The notes under the pieces were generated by a model. The model was not told where the DNA came from, made no database searches, and saw only the letters and a list, made by a program, of their open reading frames with translations. The translations under genes and the position numbers were made by a program. From the NCBI RefSeq assembly GCF_002327105.1, contig NZ_CP023406.1:372001-436000 (forward strand): a DNA stretch of 64,000 bases, in the 5' to 3' direction. Of this stretch, positions 16,797 through 26,100 are shown piece by piece. Source of the DNA: Luteimonas chenhongjianii. Lineage in GTDB: Bacteria; Pseudomonadota; Gammaproteobacteria; Xanthomonadales; Xanthomonadaceae. Positions within the stretch are counted from its first letter, which is position 1. Each line of letters starts with the position of its first letter.

Positions 16797-17782
16797 GCCC
16801 AGTCGGCCAGATCGCGTCGCGCCAGTGCCGCCAGCGCCGCCGCATGCGCGGGGCTCTCGTTGAGACAGGGGATGTAACGCAGGTGCCGGCCTCCGTGCGC
16901 GCGGAAGATCTCGGCGTTCTGCAGTGCGATCTCCTCCAGCGTCTCCAGGCAGTCCACCGCGAACCCCGGGCAGACGACGTCGACGTCGCGCACGCCCGCA
17001 GCGCCCAGCGCTTCGAGGGTCTTGTCGGTATAGGGCTGCAGCCAGGGTTCGCGGCCGAAGCGCGACTGGAAGGTCAGCATAGCCGCGTCCTCGGGCAGCT
17101 CCAGCGCGCGCACGATCGCATCGCAGCTCGCGCGGCATTGCGCGGCGTAGGGATCGCCCGCGTCCGAGAGGCGCTGGGGAATACCGTGGAACGAAAACAG
17201 CAGGCGCTCGCCGCGTCCATGCTGCGCCCAGTGCGCGCGGATCGATGCCGCGACCGCCTCGATCCAGGCGGGATCGAGATGGTAGTCGGCGCGCATCCGC
17301 GCGCGGCCCGAACTGCCGAACACCCGATCGACGACGTCGCCGACCGATGCAGTCGTCGTGGTCGAATACTGCGGGTAGAGCGGCAGCACCATCACCCGTC
17401 CGACGCCGTCGGCATCGAGCGACTCGAGCGTCTGCCGCAGCGACGGCTTGCCGTAGCGCATCGCATGCACCACCTGCGCCTCGGGCATCTGCCTGCGCAC
17501 CGCGTCCGCCAGGCGCGCGGTATGCACCGCGAGCGGCGAGCCGTCGGCCATCCACACGCCCGCATAGAGCTTGGCCACGCGCGGTGAGCGGAAGGGCAGG
17601 ATGACGAAGTGCAGGATCGGGCACCACAGCCAGCGGGTCAGTGCGACCACGCGGTGGTCATGCAGGAATTCGGCCAGGTAGCGGCGCACCGCCTTTGCGG
17701 TTGGCGCGTCGGGCGTGCCGAGGTTGACGAGCACGACCGCGTCGCGCGCCGCCTGCGGATTCGGAGATTCGGACATGGGCAT
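16793..17782 (-). CDS. hemH: Ferrochelatase HemH
   Basis: HemH inserts Fe2+ into protoporphyrin IX, the last step of heme synthesis. The protein has 329 residues. It begins with the family block AVVLVNLGTPDAPTAKAVRRYLAEFL and has PLYPQYS at ~134-140. The catalytic His is at residue ~199 in FSFHGIP, and the C-terminal block is FQSRFGREPWLQPYTDKTLE followed by VVCPGFAVDCLETLEEI. Starts at 17782 and 17776 are both possible; neither has a strong ribosome-binding site. It overlaps the downstream hydrolase by 4 nt and is divergent from the SYLF-domain gene. Confidence 0.96.
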   Translation of the reverse strand: MPMSESPNPQAARDAVVLVNLGTPDAPTAKAVRRYLAEFLHDHRVVALTRWLWCPILHFVILPFRSPRVAKLYAGVWMADGSPLAVHTARLADAVRRQMPEAQVVHAMRYGKPSLRQTLESLDADGVGRVMVLPLYPQYSTTTTASVGDVVDRVFGSSGRARMRADYHLDPAWIEAVAASIRAHWAQHGRGERLLFSFHGIPQRLSDAGDPYAAQCRASCDAIVRALELPEDAAMLTFQSRFGREPWLQPYTDKTLEALGAAGVRDVDVVCPGFAVDCLETLEEIALQNAEIFRAHGGRHLRYIPCLNESPAHAAALAALARRDLADWA

Positions 17783-17924
17783 AGGATGGCAGGCGCACCC
17801 GCGCAATGCAGCGCCGGTTGCCGGGGGAAGAACTCATGCGCGATTCATTGCTCCGTCACTAGCCTGAATCCGTTCAGCCTGCGCGCCCTGCGCCGTGCGA
17901 TTCGCGCCCTTTACCGGAGTTCCC

Positions 17925-18797
17925 ATGACCCGTTCCCTCCGTCACACCGTGCTGGTCGCTGTCCTCGCCGGTGCCTTCATCGCCGGTCCCGCGCTTGCCG
18001 GGCCGACCGAGGACGCGCGCGCACAGAACGCGGTGCGCGTGCTCAACGAGATCCAGGCAATTCCCGAATCCGGCATTCCCGACAAGCTGCTGGACGAAGC
18101 CCATGCGATCGTCGTCATTCCCGACACCATCAAGGCCGGCCTGATCATCGGCGGCCGCCGAGGCCATGGTCTGATGTCGGTCAAGACCGCGGACGGCACC
18201 TGGTCGAGCCCGGCCTTCGTCAAGATCACCGGCGGCAGCATCGGCTTCCAGGCGGGCGTGCAGTCCTCGGACGTCGTGCTGGTGTTCCGCAACCAGCGCA
18301 GCCTCGACTCCATCGTCAACGGCAAGTTCACCCTCGGCGCGGATGCCGGCGTGGCCGCCGGCCCGGTGGGCCGCAATGCCGCGGCGCTGACCGATGGCCA
18401 GCTCAAGGCGGAGATCTGGTCGTGGTCGCGCGCGCGCGGCCTGTTCGCCGGCGTCGCCCTCGATGGCGCGGTGCTGCAGATCGACGACGATGCCAACATC
18501 GCCGTCTACGGCAGCACCACCACGCCGCGCGCGATCCTGGAGAACCGCCCGGGCCGGCCGCCGTCGAATGCGGTGGTGGATTTCCGTGACCGGCTCGAAG
18601 AAGCCAGCGCGACCGCGCGGGTCGCACGCGGCGGCACCGGCGTGCCGGTCAACCGCAGCGTGGCGCCCGCGCCCGTGGTCCGCGACGTCCCCGCGACGAC
18701 CACCGCGCCGATGCAGGCGCAGAACCCGCCTGCGACGCAGGGCTTCCAGAACGTCGCCGACCAGCCGGCCACGGTCGAGCCGTTGCCCGAGTACTGA
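17925..18797 (+). CDS. Secreted SYLF/Ysc84-domain lipid-binding protein
   Basis: The 290-residue protein has a clear signal peptide ([20 protein letters not shown], cut near Ala-Leu-Ala at ~25). A SYLF domain fills residues ~35-205, with [25 protein letters not shown] and [24 protein letters not shown] as family blocks. SYLF domains bind phosphoinositides in eukaryotes; the bacterial periplasmic forms have no settled role. A Pro/Ala-rich tail of ~85 residues follows. GGAG at 17916-17919 supports the start. A tatABC operon follows after 80 bp. Confidence 0.9.
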   Translation: MTRSLRHTVLVAVLAGAFIAGPALAGPTEDARAQNAVRVLNEIQAIPESGIPDKLLDEAHAIVVIPDTIKAGLIIGGRRGHGLMSVKTADGTWSSPAFVKITGGSIGFQAGVQSSDVVLVFRNQRSLDSIVNGKFTLGADAGVAAGPVGRNAAALTDGQLKAEIWSWSRARGLFAGVALDGAVLQIDDDANIAVYGSTTTPRAILENRPGRPPSNAVVDFRDRLEEASATARVARGGTGVPVNRSVAPAPVVRDVPATTTAPMQAQNPPATQGFQNVADQPATVEPLPEY

Positions 18798-18877
18798 ACG
18801 CCGCGACCCGCGCTGCGCAGGGCGCCGGCGCGGTGCGTTATCCTGCCAGACCACCCGCAGCTTTACGGAATTCCGCC

Positions 18878-19102
18878 ATGGGCAGTTTCAGCATCTGGCA
18901 TTGGCTCATCGTCCTTGTCGTCGTCCTGCTCGTGTTCGGCACCAAGCGGCTGCGCGGCGCCGGGCGTGATCTCGGCGAAGCGGTGAAGGGCTTCAAGAAA
19001 GGCATGCACGACGACGACACCCCCGAGCGTCTCGACGACCGCACCAAGGACGCCGCCGACCAGGCGGAGCGCGCGCGCCGCGACGACAACGTTCCCCGCT
19101 GA
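18878..19102 (+). CDS. tatA: Twin-arginine translocase subunit TatA
   Basis: The 74-residue protein has one N-terminal membrane helix ([15 protein letters not shown], residues 6-20). The [24 protein letters not shown] amphipathic helix follows, then an acidic tail, as expected for TatA. TatA oligomers form the passage for folded proteins across the inner membrane. tatB begins 14 nt downstream and tatC overlaps tatB, giving the usual tatABC order. Confidence 0.96.
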   Translation: MGSFSIWHWLIVLVVVLLVFGTKRLRGAGRDLGEAVKGFKKGMHDDDTPERLDDRTKDAADQAERARRDDNVPR

Positions 19103-19116
19103 CGCAGACAGGGGTC

Positions 19117-19575
19117 GTGTTCGGAATCGGAACCGGCGAGTTGCTGATCGTGGCATTGGTCGCGCTGATCGTGCTCGGACCGGAACGACTGCCCAAGGCC
19201 GCCCGCTTCGCCGGATTGTGGATACGCCGGGGGCGGGCGCAGTGGTATTCGGTGAAGTCGGAGCTGGAACGTGAGCTCGCCGCCGAGGAACTCAAGCGCA
19301 GCGTGCAGGACACGCGGCGTTCGATCGCGGACGCGGGCACCCAGCTGCGTGACGCCGGCGAACAGGCCCGCAGCGGCCTGACGGAGCTGCGCAAGGGCAC
19401 CGAGGATCTCCTCTCCGATGCGCGGCGCATGCCGGGCGACACGGCGCCCGATGCACGCGAGTCCGAGGCCGTGACCGGGCCGACGCTCCCGCCCGAGGCG
19501 ATCGCCGGCGACCCGACCCGCCCCCCCATCGCACCTGCCGACAACGCGGAGGATGCCCGTGGCGCTGCACGCTGA
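19117..19575 (+). CDS. tatB: Twin-arginine translocase subunit TatB
   Basis: TatB works with TatC in recognising twin-arginine signal peptides. The 152-residue protein starts with FGIGTGELLIVALVALIVLGPERLPKAARF, the TatB membrane and hinge block, followed by a long charged helix and a Pro-rich tail. Translation begins at GTG (19117-19119). The 3' end overlaps tatC by 23 nt. Confidence 0.95.
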   Translation: MFGIGTGELLIVALVALIVLGPERLPKAARFAGLWIRRGRAQWYSVKSELERELAAEELKRSVQDTRRSIADAGTQLRDAGEQARSGLTELRKGTEDLLSDARRMPGDTAPDARESEAVTGPTLPPEAIAGDPTRPPIAPADNAEDARGAAR

Positions 19576-20317
19576 AGACGACGCCGGCGAAGGCAGCCTG
19601 ATCGACCATCTGGTCGAGCTGCGCATGCGCCTGATGCGCGGCCTGGCGGGCACCGGAGCGGTGCTGCTGTGCCTGCTGCCCTTCGCCAACAAGCTCTACG
19701 GCCTGCTGGCCCAGCCGCTGCTCGACAAGCTCCCGGCCGGCGCACATCTGATCGCCATCGAAGTGGCCTCGCCGTTCTTCGCACCGCTCAAGCTGGCGTT
19801 CTTCACTGCGCTGGTGGTGACGATGCCGTGGCTGCTCTATCAGGCCTGGGCCTTCGTCGCCCCGGGTCTGTACAAGCGCGAGAAGCGTCTGGCGCTGCCG
19901 CTGCTGGCTTCAGCGGTCGCGCTGTTCTACATCGGCTGCGCGTTCGCATTCTTCTTCGTGCTGCCGTCGGTGTTCACCTTCCTGACGATGGTGACGCCGG
20001 ACGGCGTGGCGATGATGACCGACATCAACGCCTACCTGAATTTCGTGCTGGTGATCTTCCTCGCCTTCGGCATGAGCTTCGAGCTGCCGGTGGCGCTGGT
20101 GATTCTCGTGCTGCTGGGCTGGGTGACGACCGACCAGCTGCGCGAAGCGCGGGGGTATGCAGTGGTCGGCGTGTTCGTGCTGGCGGCCATCATCACCCCG
20201 CCCGATGTCGTCTCCCAGTTGATGCTCGCCATCCCGATGTGCCTGCTCTACGAGGCCGGGATCATCGCCGCCCGACTCCTGACACCCAAGCCGGGCGTGG
20301 TCAGCGACCAGCCATGA
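19553..20317 (+). CDS. tatC: Twin-arginine translocase subunit TatC
   Basis: TatC is the six-helix inner-membrane receptor for twin-arginine signals. The 254-residue protein has the cytoplasmic start LIDHLVELRMRLMRGL (residues ~16-31), the PFFAPLKLAFFTAL block and the FGMSFELPVALVIL block, with hydrophobic helices throughout. The ATG at 19553 lies inside tatB; a GTG two codons later is an alternative. Its stop overlaps the next start as ATGA. Confidence 0.96.
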   Translation: MPVALHAEDDAGEGSLIDHLVELRMRLMRGLAGTGAVLLCLLPFANKLYGLLAQPLLDKLPAGAHLIAIEVASPFFAPLKLAFFTALVVTMPWLLYQAWAFVAPGLYKREKRLALPLLASAVALFYIGCAFAFFFVLPSVFTFLTMVTPDGVAMMTDINAYLNFVLVIFLAFGMSFELPVALVILVLLGWVTTDQLREARGYAVVGVFVLAAIITPPDVVSQLMLAIPMCLLYEAGIIAARLLTPKPGVVSDQP

Positions 20318-21015
20318 GTCCCCGGCAGCCAGCGCCTGCGCCGCTGCTGCATCGCTATACCGCATGGTCGCTGGATGCGGCGGTGATCCTTCTGGTGGCC
20401 GTCGCACTGCTGCATCGCCAGCTCGCCGTCGCGCTCGACGCGAGCGCGGAGGCTATCGACATGCTTGCCGAGGCGATGGTCGCGGCCATGGTGCGCACGA
20501 TCGACTCGGGTGCTTCACCAGCGGCCCTGCTGCAGGCGCTGCTTGCCGATCCGGCGCTGCACCATGCGGTCACCGCGCTGGCGCTTGCCGTGTCGGCCCT
20601 GACCCTGCCGGTCATGGCGGTATTCGCCCTGGTTTCGCTGCTGTGGTTCGGGCTGTTCGAAGGCTCGCGCTGGCGGGCCACGCCGGGAAAACGCGCGGTC
20701 GGTCTGTGGGTGATCGATGACGACGCGCAACCGCCGGGCCTCGTCCGTGCCTGCCTGCGCCAGGCGGCCGGGGTGCTGTCCTGGCTGAGCTTCAACATCG
20801 GCCACCTGATGGCGGCGCATGCACCGCGCCACCAGGCCCTGCATGACCGGATCGCAGGGACGCGCGTGGTCCGCGACGGTGCAGCGCCGATCCCCATGCC
20901 GGCGAGGCTGTGGCTGGCCCTGCAGCCGGCCGCATGCTGCCTGCTACTTGCCTTGCTGATGCGCTACCTCGACCAGCGTGTCTCGCTCGCGTTCGGTGCG
21001 ATACCCGGCTACTGA
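20314..21015 (+). CDS. RDD-family membrane protein
   Basis: The 233-residue protein has the RDD pattern. An Arg is near the start of helix 1 (HRYTAWSLDAAVILLVAVALL, residues ~13-33). A WRATPGKRAVGLWVIDDD block (~123-140) and a HQALHDRIAGTRVV block (~185-198) follow; the latter holds the Asp usually seen in these proteins. Three to four membrane helices are visible. RDD proteins are proposed transporters or ion handlers without a firm substrate. The start overlaps the tatC stop, so it is cotranscribed with tatABC. It ends 10 bp from the convergent gene at 21026. Confidence 0.85.
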   Translation: MSPRQPAPAPLLHRYTAWSLDAAVILLVAVALLHRQLAVALDASAEAIDMLAEAMVAAMVRTIDSGASPAALLQALLADPALHHAVTALALAVSALTLPVMAVFALVSLLWFGLFEGSRWRATPGKRAVGLWVIDDDAQPPGLVRACLRQAAGVLSWLSFNIGHLMAAHAPRHQALHDRIAGTRVVRDGAAPIPMPARLWLALQPAACCLLLALLMRYLDQRVSLAFGAIPGY

Positions 21016-21025
21016 GCCGGGATCC

Positions 21026-21976
21026 TCACAGTTCGATCCGGCTGCCGTCGTGGCCGGCGCCGCCGTCGTTGCCGGGAGCCGTGCGGTCCACGGCATCCTG
21101 CGGTCCGCAGACATCCCGCCAGATCGCGTACATGGCGCCGAACATCACGATGTAGAGCACCAGCAGCAGCACCAGATAAAGCGGCAGCACCAGCAGCGCG
21201 GCCAGCGCCGGATGCACCAGGCTCGACACGACGGTGATGATGGTGACCACCATCGCGAACGCCAGCATCAGTGCGAAACCACCGGCCATGGCGATCGCCG
21301 CAGCAACGATCACCGGCAGCACGTTGCGCAGTGCGCCGCCGAGACCATCCGTGAATGCCTGCATGACCGGCCGGCCGCCAAGGGCGACCTGACCCAGGCC
21401 GACCGCGTAGACGGTCGCGTAATAGACCCCGAAGAAGATTCCCAATGCCATCAACGGGCCGATGCCGGCCGGCGGCATCGGCATTTCCGGCGGCGAGGCC
21501 GGCGCAGACTCCGTGCTCATCTCCTGGCTGATCGACAGCACGTCCATGTACCAGTCCAGGACGCCTTCGCCGAAGGCGCTGACCAGCGCATAGAACGTCA
21601 CGATGTACAGCGCGCCCATCAGCACGCCAAACCCGATGAAACGACCGGCCTGCCCGCCGGTGAAGGTCGAGAACACATCGCCCGGCGCGGCCGGTCGGCC
21701 GTGCTCGACCGCATCGATGACCCGGAGCACGCCGCCGATCAGCAGCGGATAGAGGATGATCGACACCAGCGAGGTCGCGCCGATCACCATGATCTGGGTC
21801 TCCGGCTCGAGCCGGAAGGCGATCTGCAGCACGGCCTGGAGCACGTTCGGCGCGAGCGCGAGAAGAGCGACGACCGCGGTCGCGCCATATACCGCCCGGG
21901 GGTTGGCGCGGCCGACGTTGACGCCCTGCACGATCCACTTCCAGCCGTGGCCGGCCCCTACCGTCCGAGTCGTCAT
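21026..21976 (-). CDS. BPSS1780-like integral membrane protein
   Basis: The 316-residue protein has about six membrane helices. The N-terminus (GWKWIVQGVNVGRANPRAV, residues ~11-29) resembles BPSS1780-family proteins, which start with a similar WI-G--LF--NP pattern. The first helix is followed by ILYPLLIGGVLRVIDAVEHGRP, also a family feature. The loop at residues ~150-170 is Pro/Met-rich and the last ~20 residues are polar. Function is unknown. It is convergent to the RDD gene and stands alone. Confidence 0.75.
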   Translation of the reverse strand: MTTRTVGAGHGWKWIVQGVNVGRANPRAVYGATAVVALLALAPNVLQAVLQIAFRLEPETQIMVIGATSLVSIILYPLLIGGVLRVIDAVEHGRPAAPGDVFSTFTGGQAGRFIGFGVLMGALYIVTFYALVSAFGEGVLDWYMDVLSISQEMSTESAPASPPEMPMPPAGIGPLMALGIFFGVYYATVYAVGLGQVALGGRPVMQAFTDGLGGALRNVLPVIVAAAIAMAGGFALMLAFAMVVTIITVVSSLVHPALAALLVLPLYLVLLLVLYIVMFGAMYAIWRDVCGPQDAVDRTAPGNDGGAGHDGSRIEL

Positions 21977-22205
21977 TTCCGCCGTGTTCCAGATCTGTCA
22001 TGTGGCCGCGCCACGAATGCGCCATCGTATCGCAAGCGATGCGGCCGCCGGTGGGATGCAGCGGCGTTCAGGCGCAACCAGCCGCCATGCTGGCGTCCGT
22101 TCCGACGCCAGCGCGACAGATCATTCGGGTGCGGCGATACCCATGCAGCAGCAGCGCAACCCACCGACTGTTGCTGCCCGCCCGCGCAGGCGCAACGCAG
22201 TTGCG

Positions 22206-22937
22206 TCAATCAGGCACGAACGTGCGCGCCACCCGCACGAACCGCTGCAATACCGCACGCGCCTCGGGCGCCGCGCGCACGCCGGCGACCAGCGCCACCG
22301 GATCGAGACCTTCCTGGTAGAGCGGTCCGCTCCGCCCCCGGATATAGCCGCGCATGTGGGTCGCGCTGAACTCGGGATGGAACTGCACCCCCCAGACGCG
22401 CTCGCCCCAGCGGAAAGCATGGTTCGGTTCGAGCGACGATCGCGCGAGCAGGGTCGCCCCTTCCGGCAGGCGCAGCACACCCTGCAGATGCGAGGTCTGG
22501 GCGAGAAACCGCGGGCCGGCACCGGCGAACAGGGGATCGTCGGCCGCCGCAGCCGTGGTTTCGATCTCGAAGGTGCCCATCTCGCGGCCGCGCGGATTCG
22601 GGCCGACCTCGCCGCCGAGCGCGTGCGCGAGGAGCTGGTGGCCATAGCAGATGCCAAACAGCGGCGCGCCGGCGTGCGCCGCGTCGCGCAACCAGGCGGC
22701 GCTGCGTTCGCTCCACTCGGCGCGGTCGGTGACCATCGCCCCGGAGCCGGTGACGATGACGCCGGCAAAGCCGCCGGCGTCCGGCAGCTCAGCGCCGCTT
22801 TCGACGTCGACCACCACCGCCTCGCGCTCCGGCAGGCCCGCGGCAACGCGGATCCAGTGCGGAAACCCGCCGTAGCGGCGCATCGACGGCAGCGGCTGGC
22901 CGGTTTCGATGATCAGGAACGGTCGCTTGGACGACAT
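22206..22937 (-). CDS. Class I glutamine amidotransferase (GuaA-type domain), stand-alone
   Basis: The 243-residue protein is a free-standing GATase1 domain. Catalytic Cys97 lies in GICYGHQ, and His187 and Glu189 lie in GVQFHPEF, so the triad is complete. Family members hydrolyse glutamine or related gamma-glutamyl compounds; E. coli YfeJ and plant GGP enzymes are examples. No synthase partner gene is nearby. The ATG at 22937 gives the usual N-terminus (FLIIETGQ). The frame extends upstream to 23072 but that part does not look coding. Confidence 0.9.
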   Translation of the reverse strand: MSSKRPFLIIETGQPLPSMRRYGGFPHWIRVAAGLPEREAVVVDVESGAELPDAGGFAGVIVTGSGAMVTDRAEWSERSAAWLRDAAHAGAPLFGICYGHQLLAHALGGEVGPNPRGREMGTFEIETTAAAADDPLFAGAGPRFLAQTSHLQGVLRLPEGATLLARSSLEPNHAFRWGERVWGVQFHPEFSATHMRGYIRGRSGPLYQEGLDPVALVAGVRAAPEARAVLQRFVRVARTFVPD

Positions 22938-23162
22938 CACGGGCAGCCGGAGGCGGAAAGACGGCGCAGCGTAGCGGATCGGGACGGTTGCACGCTCCTG
23001 TCGCGCTGCATAGGGGCCGATCCACGACGCCCACGGCTTCCGGCAGGCCAAGCCGACCCGGTTCCCTTCCACGCACTGCAGGACGGATTCAAGAGCGCAG
23101 CGCCGAGGCGCTGCGGGGCCGGGCCCGCGCCCGCGCCCGCAAGCAAGCAGAAACGCGAGCAG

Positions 23163-24989
23163 CTATTCGCGAGGCGGCAGCACCGCCATCACCTCTTCCA
23201 CCGTGGTCACACCCTGCGCGATCTTCTCCGCCCCGGCCATGCGCAAGGTTCGCAGGCCTTCACCGACCGCGGTCCGGCTGAAGCCCGACAAGGCCATGTC
23301 CGGCACGATCTTCGCGCGCAGCGACGGCGTCACCGGCATCAGCTCGTAGATGCCCACGCGACCGAAATACCCGGTGTTGCGGCATTCCAGGCAGCCGACC
23401 GGCCCACATGCGGTCGCCGGCGGCGGCACGGTACTGTCCGGGCCGAGCAGCGCGCGCCAGCCTTCCGGATCGACCGCCGCGGGCTGCTTGCAGTGGGTGC
23501 ACAGCGTGCGCACCAGGCGCTGGGCGAGGACGCCGTTGAGCGTGGATGCGATGAGGTAATGCGGCAGTCCCAGGTCGAGCAACCGGGTGATCGCCGAGGG
23601 CGCGTCGTTGGTGTGCAGCGTCGAGAGCACCAGATGCCCGGTCAGCGAGGCCTGCACCGCCATCTGCGCGGTGTCGAGATCGCGGATCTCGCCGATCATG
23701 ATGATGTCGGGATCCTGTCGCAGCAGCGTGCGCACGCCCTGGGCGAAGGTCAGGTCGATCGCGTTGTGCACCTGCATCTGGTTGAGCTCGGTCGAGACCA
23801 TTTCGATCGGGTCCTCGACGGTGCAGACGTTGACGTCGTCGGAGGCGAGCTTCTTCAGCGTCGAGTACAGCGTCGTGGTCTTGCCCGAGCCCGTGGGCCC
23901 GGTGACCAGCACGATGCCGTGTGGTCGCTGCACCAGATCTTCCCAGGCTGCGGCCTCGCCTGCATCGAAGCCGAGCTTCTCGATCGGCTTGAACGCGGTA
24001 TCCGGATCGAAGATGCGCATCACCACCTTCTCGCCGAAGGCGGTGGGCATCGTCGACAGGCGCATCTCGACCTCGCGGCCGCCGGGCGAGCGGGTCTTGA
24101 TGCGGCCGTCCTGCGGGCGCCGGCGCTCGGCCAGATCCATGCGCCCCAGCACCTTGATGCGACTCACCGCCGCGGTCATCACCGGCGGCGGCATCTCGAA
24201 CACCTTGTGCAGCACGCCGTCGATGCGGAAGCGCACGCGGCCGACGTCGCGCCGCGGTTCGAGATGGATGTCGGATGCGCGCTGCTCGTAGGCGTATTGC
24301 AGCAGCCAGTCGACGATGTGGACGATGTGGTGGTCGTCGGCATTGACGTCGCCCGAACGGCCGAGCTCGACCAGCTGCTCGAACGTCGGCGCACTGCTGC
24401 TGGTCTCGCGACCGTCCTTGGCACCGCGGATCGACCGGGTGACGCCGAAGAACTCCATCGTGTAGCGATGCAGGTCCAGCGGGTTGGCCACCACCAGGTC
24501 GATCTCGCGCCGCAGCAGGCGCTGGATATCGGGCAGCCAGTCCAGCGCGAGCGGCTCGCTCGTCGCGATGCGGGCACGGTCGGGCGTGACGTCGACCGGC
24601 AGGATGCGGTGACGCCTGGCATAGGCGTGCGAGAACAGGTCGGTCACGTCGCCGACGGCGATCCTGGTCGGATCGATGCGCAGATAGACGTGACCGGTGG
24701 CCTGCGCCAGCCATTCGGTCAACGCTTCCAGACCGAGCTCCTGGCCGGGGCGGCGCGCCGAGGGCAGCTTGAGGTTCGCCAGCACCACCAGCGGGTGCAC
24801 CGCGTCGAGGGCGCGTGTGTTGCGGCCACCCACGCGTGCGCGTTCCGCATCAACGGGCGCGAGCATGCCATCGGCGAGAAGCGCGGAGACCACCGGCTCG
24901 AGAGCCAGGCGGCCCGGCGGCAGGCGCCGGCTGAACACCGCGGGCGGACGCTGGCCGGATGAGGACTGCGGGGTGCGCGGTTCGTTCAA
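23163..24989 (-). CDS. GspE/PilB-family secretion ATPase (type II secretion or type IV pilus type)
   Basis: The 608-residue protein has an N-terminal MshEN/GspE-N region (~90-190). The T2SSE ATPase follows, with Walker [10 protein letters not shown] at 364-372, the Asp box EDPIEM and the His box [14 protein letters not shown]. The CTHC...CLEC zinc-binding tetracysteine is near ~520-560. These hexamers power pilus or secretion assembly at the inner membrane. The start is TTG at 24989, preceded by GGAGG with a 7-nt spacer. The open frame beyond it, to 26045, overlaps glyQ in antisense and is not coding. No other gsp or pil gene is nearby. Confidence 0.9.
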   Translation of the reverse strand: MNEPRTPQSSSGQRPPAVFSRRLPPGRLALEPVVSALLADGMLAPVDAERARVGGRNTRALDAVHPLVVLANLKLPSARRPGQELGLEALTEWLAQATGHVYLRIDPTRIAVGDVTDLFSHAYARRHRILPVDVTPDRARIATSEPLALDWLPDIQRLLRREIDLVVANPLDLHRYTMEFFGVTRSIRGAKDGRETSSSAPTFEQLVELGRSGDVNADDHHIVHIVDWLLQYAYEQRASDIHLEPRRDVGRVRFRIDGVLHKVFEMPPPVMTAAVSRIKVLGRMDLAERRRPQDGRIKTRSPGGREVEMRLSTMPTAFGEKVVMRIFDPDTAFKPIEKLGFDAGEAAAWEDLVQRPHGIVLVTGPTGSGKTTTLYSTLKKLASDDVNVCTVEDPIEMVSTELNQMQVHNAIDLTFAQGVRTLLRQDPDIIMIGEIRDLDTAQMAVQASLTGHLVLSTLHTNDAPSAITRLLDLGLPHYLIASTLNGVLAQRLVRTLCTHCKQPAAVDPEGWRALLGPDSTVPPPATACGPVGCLECRNTGYFGRVGIYELMPVTPSLRAKIVPDMALSGFSRTAVGEGLRTLRMAGAEKIAQGVTTVEEVMAVLPPRE

Positions 24990-25040
24990 GCCGGGTCCTC
25001 CGGGGACGCTTGGCGGGGCGGGCGCCGGGATGCGGCCCGC

Positions 25041-25046
25041 TATACT
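25041..25046 (+). promoter_or_regulatory. Candidate -10 element of glyQ (TATACT)
   Basis: TATACT matches the -10 consensus at five of six positions and lies 27 nt before the glyQ ATG, giving a short leader of about 20 nt. It falls in the 84-bp gap between divergent genes. Confidence 0.5.
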
Positions 25047-25073
25047 AGCGCGCCACCGCGATGCGACTTTCCG

Positions 25074-25979
25074 ATGACCGGACCGACGTTCCAGGAGCTG
25101 ATCCTCACGCTCAACGCCTACTGGGCCAAGCAGGGCTGCGTGCTGATCCAGCCGCTGGACCTGGAAGTCGGTGCAGGCACCTTCCATCCGGCCACGTTCC
25201 TGCGCGCCCTCGGCCCCGAGCCGTGGAATGCCGCCTACGTGCAGCCGAGCCGCCGCCCGACCGATGGCCGCTACGGCGACAACCCCAACCGCCTGCAGCG
25301 CTACTACCAGTTCCAGGTGGCGATGAAGCCGAGCCCGGACAACATCGTCGAACTGTATTTCGACTCGCTCAAGGCGCTGGGCATCGATCCGCAGGTGCAC
25401 GACCTGCGCCTGGTGGAGGACAACTGGGAGTCGCCGACACTCGGCGCCTGGGGCCTGGGCTGGGAGGTCTGGCTCAACGGCATGGAAGTCACCCAGTTCA
25501 CCTATTTCCAGCAGGCCGGCGGCCTGGAGTGCAAGCCGGTGCTCGGCGAGATCACCTACGGTCTCGAGCGGCTGTGCATGTATCTGCAGAACTGCGACAA
25601 CGTCTACGACCTGGTCTGGACGCACGGCCCGGACGGCGCGCCGGTGACCTACGGCGACGTCTATCACCAGAACGAGGTCGAACAGAGCACCTACAACTTC
25701 GAGCATGCGAACGTCGAGGAACTGTTCCACCGCTTCGACGCCTGCGAAGCCGAAGCGATGAAGCTGGTCGGGCTCAACCTGCCGCTGCCCGCCTACGAAC
25801 AGGTCATGAAGGCCAGCCACAGTTTCAACATGCTCGATGCGCGGCGCGCGATCAGCGTGACCGAGCGGCAGCGCTACATCCTGCGCGTGCGCACGCTGGC
25901 GCAGGCGGTGGCGAAGGCGTATTTCGCGCAGCGCGAAGCGCTGGGATTCCCGGGGCTCAAGCGGGGGGATGCGGCATGA
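25074..25979 (+). CDS. glyQ: Glycyl-tRNA synthetase alpha subunit GlyQ
   Basis: GlyQ is the catalytic class II alpha subunit of the bacterial tetrameric glycyl-tRNA synthetase. The 301-residue protein matches the family closely: [22 protein letters not shown] at the start, [15 protein letters not shown] as motif 2 region and [13 protein letters not shown] near motif 3. The ATG at 25074 gives the standard N-terminus. glyS follows after 121 bp on the same strand. Confidence 0.97.
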   Translation: MTGPTFQELILTLNAYWAKQGCVLIQPLDLEVGAGTFHPATFLRALGPEPWNAAYVQPSRRPTDGRYGDNPNRLQRYYQFQVAMKPSPDNIVELYFDSLKALGIDPQVHDLRLVEDNWESPTLGAWGLGWEVWLNGMEVTQFTYFQQAGGLECKPVLGEITYGLERLCMYLQNCDNVYDLVWTHGPDGAPVTYGDVYHQNEVEQSTYNFEHANVEELFHRFDACEAEAMKLVGLNLPLPAYEQVMKASHSFNMLDARRAISVTERQRYILRVRTLAQAVAKAYFAQREALGFPGLKRGDAA

Positions 25980-26100
25980 GCCGCGCCCGCTGATTCCACG
26001 CCGCATCGGCGCGCGGACGGAGGACGGCCGATCCGCTGCGTCCACCTCCCTTTAGCCCACGCCTCAGGCGCGGGCCCCAGTACAGAACCAGGTTGTCGCG

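Noticed and set aside
24990..26045. N-terminal extension of the GspE/PilB-like frame to 960 residues
   Set aside because: The extension runs antisense through glyQ and has no similarity to the family. The TTG at 24989 with GGAGG gives a normal N-terminus.
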